From: Phycisphaerales bacterium
GTDB taxonomy: Bacteria > Planctomycetota > Phycisphaerae > Phycisphaerales > UBA1924
NCBI GenBank assembly: GCA_019744815.1
Contig: JAIEUA010000003.1
Span: 186,001-250,000 of the forward strand
Direction: 5' to 3'
DNA: 64,000 nucleotides
Under the pieces are notes generated by a model. The model had not been told where the DNA came from. It searched no databases and worked only from the letters and a program-made list of their open reading frames with translations. The stretch's first letter is position 1, and every line of letters starts with the position of its first letter. Of the stretch, positions 26,197 to 33,506 are shown one piece after another. A program made the position numbers and the translations under genes.

Positions 26197-27672
26197 ATGA
26201 CACAGGCCGCCGTTCCCGTTTCGCCCTCGATCCGCCCTGCCGGCACTGTCGGCGCGCAGCTCAAGACCAGCCCGGCGGTGCTCGCCGCGATCGACACGAT
26301 CGTCAAGGAGGCGCAGGCCAAGAGCGCTCTCATCACCGACGTTCGTCCCGCCGATCCGGCGTTGAAAGTCTCGTACGACGCGCTCATGGCCCGGGCGGCG
26401 GACGTCCGCGGACGCGGGCTGCTGTATCCGTACATCGGCTCGGGCATCGGCAACGGCGCGCTGGTCGAGCTCTCGGACGGCAGCGTGAAGTGGGACATGA
26501 TCTGCGGCATCGGAGTCCACTACTTCGGGCACAGCGAGCCCGAGCTCATCCGCGAGTCCCTCCTCGGCTCGATGGACGACACGCTCAAGCACGGCAACCT
26601 CCAGTCCAACATGGAGGCGTACGAGTTCGCCGAGGTGATCTGCGCCGAGGCTCGAAAGTCCAGCCGCCTGAAGTACGCGTACGTCTCGACGGCGGGCGCG
26701 ATGGCCAACGAGAACGCGGTCAAGGTCTGCTATCAGAAGGCCGCCCCGGGCGGCACGCGGGTGATTGCGTTTAAGGACTGCTTCATGGGCCGCACGGTGA
26801 CGATGGCCCAGATCGGCGATACGGCGGACTACCGCCAGGGCATCCCGCTCTCAACGCTGGTGGATTACATGCCCTTCTGGGACGCGGTGGCCGCGGAGCG
26901 CATGGGCAAGAAGCGGTTCATCGACATGTGCGTCGATCACCTGATGCAGTACATCCACCGCTATCCCGGACAGCACGCCTGCTTCATCTTCGAGCTCTGC
27001 CAGGGCGAGGGCGGGTTCAACGTTGGCGACCGTGACTACTTCAAGGCGCTGATGGACGTCTGCAAGGCGCACAAGATCGCGATTTGGGACGACGAGGTGC
27101 AGACCTTCGGGCGCACCAACCAGATGTTCGCGTACCAGCACTTCAACCTGGGCGAGTACGTCGACGTGTTCTGCGCCGGCAAGCTGACGCAGGCGTGCGT
27201 CACGATGTTCACCGAGGAGTTCAACCCCAAGCCGGGCCTGCTCAGCGGCACGTTCACGGGTGAGGGTGTGTCGTTCCGCGTCGGCAAGAAGATCATCGAG
27301 CGACTGCGCGACGGGAACTACTACGGCGAGAACGGCATGATCGCGCAGCACCAGGCCGCGTTCCGGGCCGAGATGGCGAAGCTGATCGCCAAGTTCCCGG
27401 CTCACTTCACGCCGGTCGAATCGCTGGGCGGCGGCGGTGATCGCCTCGTCGGCGGCGTGGGCGGCATGATGCGGTTCACGCCGTTCGGCGGGAAGAAGGA
27501 GAAGGTCGCGGCCTTCTGCAAGACCGCCTTCGAGCACGGCGTGGTGCTGTTCTACTGCGGTCACGGGCCGTATCACCTGCGGATGCTGCCTCCGATGGGC
27601 GTGATGAAGCTGTCGGATTGGCCGCGGGTGTTCGCGTGCCTGGAGAAGGCGTTCGCGGCGGTTCCGGCGTGA
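26197..27672 (+). CDS. astC: Class-III PLP aminotransferase, probably succinylornithine transaminase
   Basis: A 491-residue fold-type-I PLP enzyme. The pyridine-nitrogen Asp is in IWDDEVQTFGRT (about D299) and the Schiff-base lysine is K329 in CAGKLTQACVT. GHSEPELIRESLLGSM and the N-terminal VELSDGSVKWDMICGIG are family landmarks. It is about 85 residues longer than typical AstC/ArgD, with an N-terminal extension of roughly 60 residues. The astA and astD genes that follow suggest transamination of N-succinylornithine; lysine 6-aminotransferase or another omega-aminotransferase is the alternative. TTGGAGA precedes the ATG. It could also serve the lysW pathway, which lacks its LysJ transaminase here, but it is not linked to that operon. 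Confidence 0.72.
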   Translation: MTQAAVPVSPSIRPAGTVGAQLKTSPAVLAAIDTIVKEAQAKSALITDVRPADPALKVSYDALMARAADVRGRGLLYPYIGSGIGNGALVELSDGSVKWDMICGIGVHYFGHSEPELIRESLLGSMDDTLKHGNLQSNMEAYEFAEVICAEARKSSRLKYAYVSTAGAMANENAVKVCYQKAAPGGTRVIAFKDCFMGRTVTMAQIGDTADYRQGIPLSTLVDYMPFWDAVAAERMGKKRFIDMCVDHLMQYIHRYPGQHACFIFELCQGEGGFNVGDRDYFKALMDVCKAHKIAIWDDEVQTFGRTNQMFAYQHFNLGEYVDVFCAGKLTQACVTMFTEEFNPKPGLLSGTFTGEGVSFRVGKKIIERLRDGNYYGENGMIAQHQAAFRAEMAKLIAKFPAHFTPVESLGGGGDRLVGGVGGMMRFTPFGGKKEKVAAFCKTAFEHGVVLFYCGHGPYHLRMLPPMGVMKLSDWPRVFACLEKAFAAVPA

Positions 27673-27722
27673 AGCGGGTGAGCGACGCTCCGTTTCTTGG
27701 GTTCCGGTTGAGTCGCTGATCC

Positions 27723-27744
27723 AAGCCCTTGAAACCAAGGGCTT
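27723..27744 (+). other. Hairpin after the aminotransferase gene
   Basis: AAGCCCTT (27723-27730) and AAGGGCTT (27737-27744) form a perfect 8-bp stem with loop GAAACC. Only three T residues follow, so it is at best a weak terminator. The remainder of the 195-bp gap before astA shows no gene. Confidence 0.4.
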
Positions 27745-27867
27745 TGGGCACGACCAACGCTTTCACCAGCCCTCGAAAAAGGGTCGATATACCATGGCTT
27801 CCCGGGGCTGTTTCACGGCTCCGGACCGTCCCCGATCCGTTCCCGAACCCCCCAGGAAGGGCGGCCC

Positions 27868-29091
27868 ATGTTCGTCATTCGCCAAGCCAAACCCACCGAC
27901 AACGCGACGCTGCTCAAGCTCGCGAAGATGGTTTACTTCATCAACCTTCCGCCCAACGAGCAGATCATCGCGGCCAAGATCGAGCAGAGTCATAAGGCGT
28001 TCCTCAAGGCCGCGGGCGTCAGCGATGGGGCCACGAGCTCGACCGCGAAGGCCGCGTCGAAGCGGAAGCGCTCGGGCCCGCAGGGCCTGGCCAGCATGGA
28101 CGAGGACTCCGACCTGTTCGTCTTTTCAATGCTCGACACCGACTTGCAGGGCGTCATCGGCACCAGCCAGGTGCGCTCGCACCAGGGCGGGCCGGGGAAT
28201 CCCAACTGGTCGATGCAGATCACCGAGAAGCAGTTCCGCTCCGAGCCACTCAGCTACAGCAGCACGCACAAGGTCGGGCGGCTCTACGGCGACGAGTCCG
28301 GCCCCACCGAGGTCGGTGGTCTCATCATCCAGCCGTCGTACCGCGGCCACGAGAAGCGTCCCGGACGATTCCTCTCGTTTGTTCGCTTCCACTTCATCGG
28401 CATGTACCGGCGATTCTTCGCCGATCGCATCCTCGCTGAGATGATGGCGCCCGTCAGCAACGAGGGCGAGAACGTCTTCTGGGATCACTTCGGGCGCAAG
28501 TTCATTCCGGTGAAGTACGCCGAGGCTGATCGGTTCTGCCAGCACAACCGCAAGTTCATTCCCGAGCTCTTGCCGCGGGAAGAGATCTACTTCTCGCTGT
28601 TCCCGCTTGAGGTGCAGAACATGGTGGGAGTGGTGAGCCGCGAGACGATTCCGGCTCGGCGTCTGCTCGAATCCATGGGCTTCAAGTACCGCGGCTTTAT
28701 CGATCCGTTCGACGGCGGGCCGCATCTGGACGCGCCGACCGACGGCGTGGATCTCGTGAAGTCGACCAAGGCCGTCAAGCTCGGCGAGCCCATGCCCGCG
28801 GCCAAGTCGAGCAAGCTCGACAAGCACGGCATCGTCAGCGTCCTCAGCCCCGAGGGCGAGTTCCGGGCGCTGGAGACGAACTTCGCGATCGAGAAGAACG
28901 CGGTGCGTCTCGCCGAGGCCGAGTTCGAGGCGCTCGAGGCCAGCGCCGGAGCGGTCGCTGGATACACGCTTGTGACTCCGCCCGACGTGGCTCCAGCGGT
29001 CGCCGAGCAGGCTTCGAAGAGATCGGGCAAGTCGAGCAAGTCCACCAAGCCGTCCAAGTCCACCAAGCGAGCAAAGGCGGCCAGCGCGTGA
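27868..29091 (+). CDS. astA: Arginine N-succinyltransferase
   Basis: First enzyme of the AST pathway: succinyl-CoA plus arginine gives N2-succinylarginine. The GNAT-like fold begins MFVIRQAKPTDNATLLKLA. Family landmarks are GGLIIQPSYRG, FWDHFGRKFIPVKYAEAD and the DPFDGGPHLDAPTD near residue 285. At 407 residues it exceeds the usual 340: there is an insert at about 48-75 (TSSTAKAASKRKRSG) and a Lys/Ser-rich tail (RSGKSSKSTKPSKSTKRA). Some relatives prefer ornithine. The 3' end overlaps the GTG of astD by four bases, so the two are translationally coupled. Confidence 0.85.
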   Translation: MFVIRQAKPTDNATLLKLAKMVYFINLPPNEQIIAAKIEQSHKAFLKAAGVSDGATSSTAKAASKRKRSGPQGLASMDEDSDLFVFSMLDTDLQGVIGTSQVRSHQGGPGNPNWSMQITEKQFRSEPLSYSSTHKVGRLYGDESGPTEVGGLIIQPSYRGHEKRPGRFLSFVRFHFIGMYRRFFADRILAEMMAPVSNEGENVFWDHFGRKFIPVKYAEADRFCQHNRKFIPELLPREEIYFSLFPLEVQNMVGVVSRETIPARRLLESMGFKYRGFIDPFDGGPHLDAPTDGVDLVKSTKAVKLGEPMPAAKSSKLDKHGIVSVLSPEGEFRALETNFAIEKNAVRLAEAEFEALEASAGAVAGYTLVTPPDVAPAVAEQASKRSGKSSKSTKPSKSTKRAKAASA

Positions 29092-30674
29092 AGCACGCTT
29101 CTCTCTCGAACCCGCCGGGCGACCTGATCGCAGGCCGCTTCGTTGTTCCCGCCGGCGGCACGCCGTTGGAGTCGCGTAACCCCGCTCGTCCCGGCTCGGT
29201 TGTCTGGTCGGGGCGTGGCGATGTCGAACATGTCGATGCCGCGATCGCTGCGGCTCGCAAGGCACTGCCCGCGTGGTCGCGACTGCCCTTCGAGAAGCGG
29301 GCGGCGGTCTTGAAGCGGTTCAAGCAGATCGCGGACGCGAAGGTGGACGCGATCACGAAGCTGATCCGCGACGAGACCGGCAAGGTGCAGTGGGACAGCA
29401 AGGCTGAGGCTCAGTTGCTCGGGGCCAAGGTTGATATCACGCTCGACAGCAGCGAGCTGGGAGCGATGCGCCGCGTGACGGGGTATGAGTTGGATCTGGC
29501 GGCGACGCGGAAGGGCCGGGCCTGGTTCCGGCCGCACGGTGTCATGGCAGTGGTGGGGCCCTTCAACTTCCCCGCCCACCTGCCCAACGGCCACATCATC
29601 CCCGCCCTCGCGATGGGCAACACGATCGTGCTCAAGCCCAGCGACAAGACGCCGGGCGTGGGGCAGTTGCTCGGCGAGCTGTATCAGGAGGCCTTGAACG
29701 CCGAAGGTCTCACCGGCACCGAGTTCGCGGGCGTCGTCAACGTCGTGCAGGGTGGCGTCGACGTGGCGAAGAAACTGGTTGGGCACGCGGACCTCGACGG
29801 CATTTTGTTCACGGGCTCCTGGCCGGTGGGCCGTGCGATCATGCAGGCCAATCTCGATCACCCCGGGCGGATCCTCGCCCTCGAGATGGGCGGCAACAAC
29901 GCCGCGGTGGTGATGGGCGATGCGGACCTGAAGCAGGCCGTCATCGAGTGCGTGCGATGCGCGTTCATTACGAGCGGGCAGCGCTGCACCTGCACCCGAC
30001 GCGTCATCGTCCACGAATCGATCGCGGAACGCTTCATCCGCGCGGTGTGCAAGAGCGCGAGCAATCTCATCATCGGCGATCCCTCGGCGACGCACCCGGT
30101 GTTCATGGGCCCGGTGATCAGCCGCTCCTCGCGTGACGCGATCTTGCAGGCTCAGGAGCAGTTCATTCGTGCCGGGGCCCAGGCGCTCGTGAAGGCCGCG
30201 GCATTGGACAACCCGGCTCCGACTGGCGATGAGTCCGGACCGGGTCATTACGTCTCGCCGGGCGTGCTCCAAGTGGACCGGTTTGTGTCCTCGGATGCAC
30301 CGGGCTACGCCGGCGCCGACGTCGAAGTCTTCGGCCCGCTGCTGCGCATCAGCATCGCGAAAAGCTTCGACGACGCGATCGAGCAATCGAACGCAACACG
30401 CTACGGCCTCGCCGCGTCGATCTTCACGAAAGACCAATCCGCCATCGAGCGTTTCCTCGGCGAGGCCCGCGCCGGCTGCGTGAACGTGAACACCGGCACG
30501 GCGGGTGCTTCGAGCAAGCTGCCGTTCGGCGGACTGGGCTTCAGCGGCAACCACCGGCCGGCAGGGTCGTTCAGCCTGGATTACTGCGCGTATCCGATCG
30601 CGGGTATGCTGGAGCGGGGCGAGGCCGCGACGGTGAGTCCGGGGATGCGGGTGGAGGATCAGTGGCTGGCGTGA
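29088..30674 (+). CDS. astD: N-succinylglutamate 5-semialdehyde dehydrogenase
   Basis: An NAD-dependent aldehyde dehydrogenase oxidising succinylglutamate semialdehyde. The catalytic Cys is in ITSGQRCTCTRR and the Glu in ALEMGGNNAAVV; FTGSWPVGRAI is the cofactor loop. At 528 residues it is slightly longer than the family norm (about 490). AstD-type features such as MAVVGPFNFPAHLPNGHI and the neighbouring astA support the specific call over a general ALDH. The start is GTG at 29088, giving a GTGA overlap with astA. astB and astE are not found in the window. Confidence 0.85.
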   Translation: MKHASLSNPPGDLIAGRFVVPAGGTPLESRNPARPGSVVWSGRGDVEHVDAAIAAARKALPAWSRLPFEKRAAVLKRFKQIADAKVDAITKLIRDETGKVQWDSKAEAQLLGAKVDITLDSSELGAMRRVTGYELDLAATRKGRAWFRPHGVMAVVGPFNFPAHLPNGHIIPALAMGNTIVLKPSDKTPGVGQLLGELYQEALNAEGLTGTEFAGVVNVVQGGVDVAKKLVGHADLDGILFTGSWPVGRAIMQANLDHPGRILALEMGGNNAAVVMGDADLKQAVIECVRCAFITSGQRCTCTRRVIVHESIAERFIRAVCKSASNLIIGDPSATHPVFMGPVISRSSRDAILQAQEQFIRAGAQALVKAAALDNPAPTGDESGPGHYVSPGVLQVDRFVSSDAPGYAGADVEVFGPLLRISIAKSFDDAIEQSNATRYGLAASIFTKDQSAIERFLGEARAGCVNVNTGTAGASSKLPFGGLGFSGNHRPAGSFSLDYCAYPIAGMLERGEAATVSPGMRVEDQWLA

Positions 30675-30696
30675 GGGAAGCGAAGGAATCGTAGGT

Positions 30697-31110
30697 CTAC
30701 ACGCTCGCCGCTATTTCTTTGGCGAGCGCGGCTCCAGCTCCGTGGTCGAACTTCTGCGATTCCCACCGGATCCCCAGACCCGTCCCGTTCTCGAACTTGG
30801 GGATGATGTGGAAGTGCACGTGGAACACCGCCTGGTGGGCCGCGGTGCCGTTGTTCTGCAGGATGTTGAACGCGGTTGCCCCCGTTGCCTTCAGCACCGC
30901 CCGCGACAGCCGCGGGAGCACCCGACCGATCGCAGCGGCAGAGTCGTCGCTCAGTTGATCCAGGGTCGCGGCCGCTTCCTTCGGGATCACCAGCGTGTGC
31001 CCGCGGCTCAAGGGGCCGATGTCGAGGAACGCGAAGACGTGCGCATCCTCGTAGACCTTGTGGCACGGGATCTCGCCGCGGATGATCTTGCTGAAGATGG
31101 TCTCGCTCAT
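30697..31110 (-). CDS. HIT-family nucleotide hydrolase
   Basis: A 137-residue histidine-triad protein; the family hydrolyses AMP-N-linked or dinucleoside substrates. The opening FSKIIRGEIPCHKVYED and the triad HVHFHIIPKF (residues 97-106) are textbook. The start at 31110 is the family start; the open frame upstream has no homology-like features. It is convergent with astD, 22 bp apart. The physiological substrate is not predictable. Confidence 0.93.
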   Translation of the reverse strand: MSETIFSKIIRGEIPCHKVYEDAHVFAFLDIGPLSRGHTLVIPKEAAATLDQLSDDSAAAIGRVLPRLSRAVLKATGATAFNILQNNGTAAHQAVFHVHFHIIPKFENGTGLGIRWESQKFDHGAGAALAKEIAASV

Positions 31111-31431
31111 GCCCGAGCGTAGCGGTGGGGTCCTCGGGCGCGTGCCGCCCTGGCTCTCGTCGTGGGCTCCTTTGGCCATTGGGCCCTCGTTTGATCGTTC
31201 CCGGTCTCGCCTTGGCGGACTGGACCGATATCCGGTGACCGAACGCGCAACAAACGGGCGAAAGGCCGTTCCTTGACAACGGAGGTAACTATTATGGGAC
31301 GTAGATCTCGATTCCAGAATCGGAACTTGCACTCCGCATCCGGCGTATGTATATTGACGACTAACATATGGCAGCATCGCGACTCGGGTTTGGCGGTGTA
31401 TCGCACGCCCGGGTCGCTCAAGGAGCGAGTC
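31111..31431. promoter_or_regulatory. Divergent intergenic region with candidate promoter
   Basis: A 321-bp region between the divergent HIT and lipoprotein genes. A possible sigma-70 promoter is TTGCAC (31327-31332), a 17-bp spacer and TATATT (31350-31355), facing the lipoprotein gene. Further upstream GGAGGT (31281-31286) stands seven bases before an in-frame ATG at 31294, which would give a 46-residue N-terminal extension of the lipoprotein without signal character. The region is A/T-richer than its neighbours. Confidence 0.4.
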
Positions 31432-31713
31432 ATGGATAGGGGTCGAAGCGAAGCGACGCGTCGGAGTTTTCTCCCGGGCGTCCGGACACTCGCGGTGGCG
31501 GTGGTCGCCGGCGGTGTCACGCTCGGCAGTGCGGGTTGCAACAACGCGCTCGAGGGTGGTCTGAGCGGCGCCGGCCTGGGCGCTCTCACCGGCATGGCCG
31601 TGGGCAGCGCCTTCGGTCACATGGGCAGCGGCGCCGCGATCGGTGCCGCCGCGGGTGCCCTGGGCGGCGTGATCATCGGCGATCAGAACGAGCGTCGGTC
31701 TCGCGGCTATTGA
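31432..31713 (+). CDS. Small glycine-zipper lipoprotein with Tat-type signal
   Basis: A 93-residue envelope protein. The N-terminus has a twin-arginine motif (TRRSFLP, residues 9-15), a hydrophobic stretch (LAVAVVAGGVTLG) and a lipobox-like GSAGC at about residue 36, so export by Tat and lipidation are predicted. The remainder is a glycine zipper (LSGAGLGALTGMAVGSAFG, GAAIGAAAGALGGVIIGD), typical of small outer-membrane or membrane-inserting proteins. AAGGAG lies seven bases before the ATG at 31432. A UUCG-loop terminator follows. The function is unknown; it resembles the OmpA-associated and YMGG-type zipper proteins. Confidence 0.75.
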   Translation: MDRGRSEATRRSFLPGVRTLAVAVVAGGVTLGSAGCNNALEGGLSGAGLGALTGMAVGSAFGHMGSGAAIGAAAGALGGVIIGDQNERRSRGY

Positions 31714-31741
31714 TCTGAGACAAACCCGAAGCAGTCACCAC

Positions 31742-31769
31742 AAGCCCCGCGTTCGCGCGGGGCTTTTTT
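31742..31769 (+). terminator. Rho-independent terminator with UUCG loop
   Basis: A perfect 10-bp stem, AAGCCCCGCG (31742-31751) and CGCGGGGCTT (31756-31765), closed by a TTCG tetraloop and followed by a T-run to 31769. It ends the lipoprotein transcript and faces the convergent hydrolase gene. Confidence 0.92.
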
Positions 31770-31804
31770 GTTCCGGCCCCATCGTTCGGCGGCCGTCGAC
31801 GCGT

Positions 31805-32395
31805 TTACTTCAGTGGGTGCAGGGCCCGCTCCGCCCGTTTGCGGTTCCACAGCTCGAACGCCGCGGGATGGTCCTTCACCAGCTTGACGAGCTGGCTCGC
31901 CGTCACCGACAGCCGCAGCGCGGCTTTCTTGGCGTCCTGCCCGCAGTCCTCGATCACGTCGAGGGCCTCGGCGAGCAGGGTGGCGAAGTCCCGATGGGCG
32001 GGGTTGCACGAGATCACGCCGCCGCGGCTGCGTTCACGCCACAGATCGCTGGCCACATCGCCGAACGAATCGCGGGCGACGGGCGGCCGTCGGACCTGAG
32101 TGGCCAGAGCCAGGCGAAGCCGGGCAAACGCGACCTTGCGGTTCTCCTCCGCGCTGCGGCGTTCGCTGGCTTGCACCTCGACCCCGCTTGGACTGTGCTG
32201 AAGAGTGACCTTGGTCTCGACCTTGTTGCGGTGCTGCCCGCCGGGCCCGCCGTCGCGCCCGCGGGTGAGGCGGACTTGTTTCCAAAGCTCCTCGTCCGGC
32301 AACGCCGCGGGGTGCAACTGCTCGGGCGTCGGCTCGCGGCGAGCGTTCTGGTTGCTCGTGGGCTTGTTCGCGGAGTTGTTCGGCAGCGGCGTCAT
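31805..32395 (-). CDS. GGQ-domain peptidyl-tRNA hydrolase, class-I release-factor family
   Basis: A 196-residue protein with the release-factor catalytic core: RLTRGRDGGPGGQHRNKVET at about residues 42-61 carries the GGQ motif. There is no codon-recognition domain. Such proteins (ArfB/YaeJ, PrfH and relatives) rescue or recycle stalled ribosomes. The region after the core is longer than in ArfB and lacks its simple Lys/Arg-rich tail; the C-terminal part (GQDAKKAALRLSVTASQLVK) is instead helical, so I leave it without a symbol. The gene begins one base after the tsaD stop, so they are likely co-transcribed. Confidence 0.85.
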   Translation of the reverse strand: MTPLPNNSANKPTSNQNARREPTPEQLHPAALPDEELWKQVRLTRGRDGGPGGQHRNKVETKVTLQHSPSGVEVQASERRSAEENRKVAFARLRLALATQVRRPPVARDSFGDVASDLWRERSRGGVISCNPAHRDFATLLAEALDVIEDCGQDAKKAALRLSVTASQLVKLVKDHPAAFELWNRKRAERALHPLK

Positions 32396-32396
32396 G

Positions 32397-33488
32397 TCAG
32401 CACGCCGTGGTGGGCACGGGTTCGAGCGTCAGATCGCTCGTGCGCCCGGCCTCCAGGTGATGGAACGCCAAGCCGGCCAGCATCGCCGCGTTGTCCACGC
32501 AGTACGCGAGGCTCGGCAAGGCGAGCTCGAGCCGGTGCGTCGCCGCGAAGGTTGCCAACTCGCTCCGCAGGCGTGAGTTGGCCGTCACCCCGCCGCCGGT
32601 GAGAAGCGACTTCACGATCACGCCCCGCTCCCGCAGTTGCTCGAGGGCCCGCTCCAGCTTCAGCGTCACGGTCCGGACCGCGGCACGCTGGAACGTCGCC
32701 GCGAGATCGCGACGCCGCGTGTCGTCCAGCGGCGGGGGGGCGACGTATCGAGACTCTGCCCGCTTGTGAGCAGGGTGCTCCGGCACGCCCCGCACCTGGT
32801 ACAGCATCGCGGTCTTGAGGCCAGAGAACGAGAAATCGAGCGACGTCGGGGACAGGCGGCTGATCGGCAGGTCCTCGATCCGGTCGTTGGCTGCCGGTGA
32901 TTGTGCCAGCCGATCCAGGTTCGGTCCGCCCGGGAATGGCACGCCCAGGATCGTCGCCACCTTGTCGTACGCCTCGCCGAGCGCATCGTCGATCGTGGCG
33001 CCCAGCCGCTCGAGCTCGAGCCAGGAACGGACCAAGTAGATCGACGTGTGCCCGCCGGAGACGACCAGCCCGAGGGCGGGGAACTCAACACTGCCGCGGG
33101 GCTCTGGAGCGATGTCTGCTTCTTGCAGAACCCCCGCGTAGAGGTGGGCCTGCACGTGATCGACGCCGATCAGGGGCTTGCCGAGCGACCACGAGAGCGC
33201 CTTCGCCGCGGCCACGCCGACCAGGAGCGAGCCGATGAGCCCGGGCCGATGGCCGACGGCGATGGCATCGATCTGTGAGAGTGAAACTCCGCTCTCTTCG
33301 AGCGTGCGTCGGATCACCGGGAGCATCCGCTCCATGTGGGCGCGGCTCGCTAGCTCGGGGACCACGCCGCCGTACTTGGTGTGGATCTCGTTCTGGCTCG
33401 CGACCACGCTGGACAGCACCCGCACGCCGTCGCTCACGATCGCGGCGGCGGTCTCATCGCACGAGGATTCGAGGCCGAGGATGATCAT
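32397..33488 (-). CDS. tsaD: tRNA N6-threonylcarbamoyl transferase subunit
   Basis: Transfers threonylcarbamoyl to A37 of ANN-decoding tRNAs. The 363-residue ASKHA-fold protein opens MIILGLESSCDETAAAIV; the iron-binding pair H111 and H115 is in GVDHVQAHLYAG, and the C-terminal AYCVDNAAMLAG carries the last metal-binding Asp. The length fits the family (about 340). It lies 18 bp downstream of the carboxy-terminal protease gene. A tRNA-Thr gene lies 3.7 kb away, though tsaD clients include all ANN decoders. Confidence 0.96.
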   Translation of the reverse strand: MIILGLESSCDETAAAIVSDGVRVLSSVVASQNEIHTKYGGVVPELASRAHMERMLPVIRRTLEESGVSLSQIDAIAVGHRPGLIGSLLVGVAAAKALSWSLGKPLIGVDHVQAHLYAGVLQEADIAPEPRGSVEFPALGLVVSGGHTSIYLVRSWLELERLGATIDDALGEAYDKVATILGVPFPGGPNLDRLAQSPAANDRIEDLPISRLSPTSLDFSFSGLKTAMLYQVRGVPEHPAHKRAESRYVAPPPLDDTRRRDLAATFQRAAVRTVTLKLERALEQLRERGVIVKSLLTGGGVTANSRLRSELATFAATHRLELALPSLAYCVDNAAMLAGLAFHHLEAGRTSDLTLEPVPTTAC

Positions 33489-33506
33489 CGGTGAGTGCGC
33501 ACCAGA

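Noticed and set aside
26197-27672. Aminotransferase as the missing LysJ of the lysW pathway
   Set aside because: It is 11 kb away in an ast context on the other strand and longer than LysJ; kept only as a remote option.
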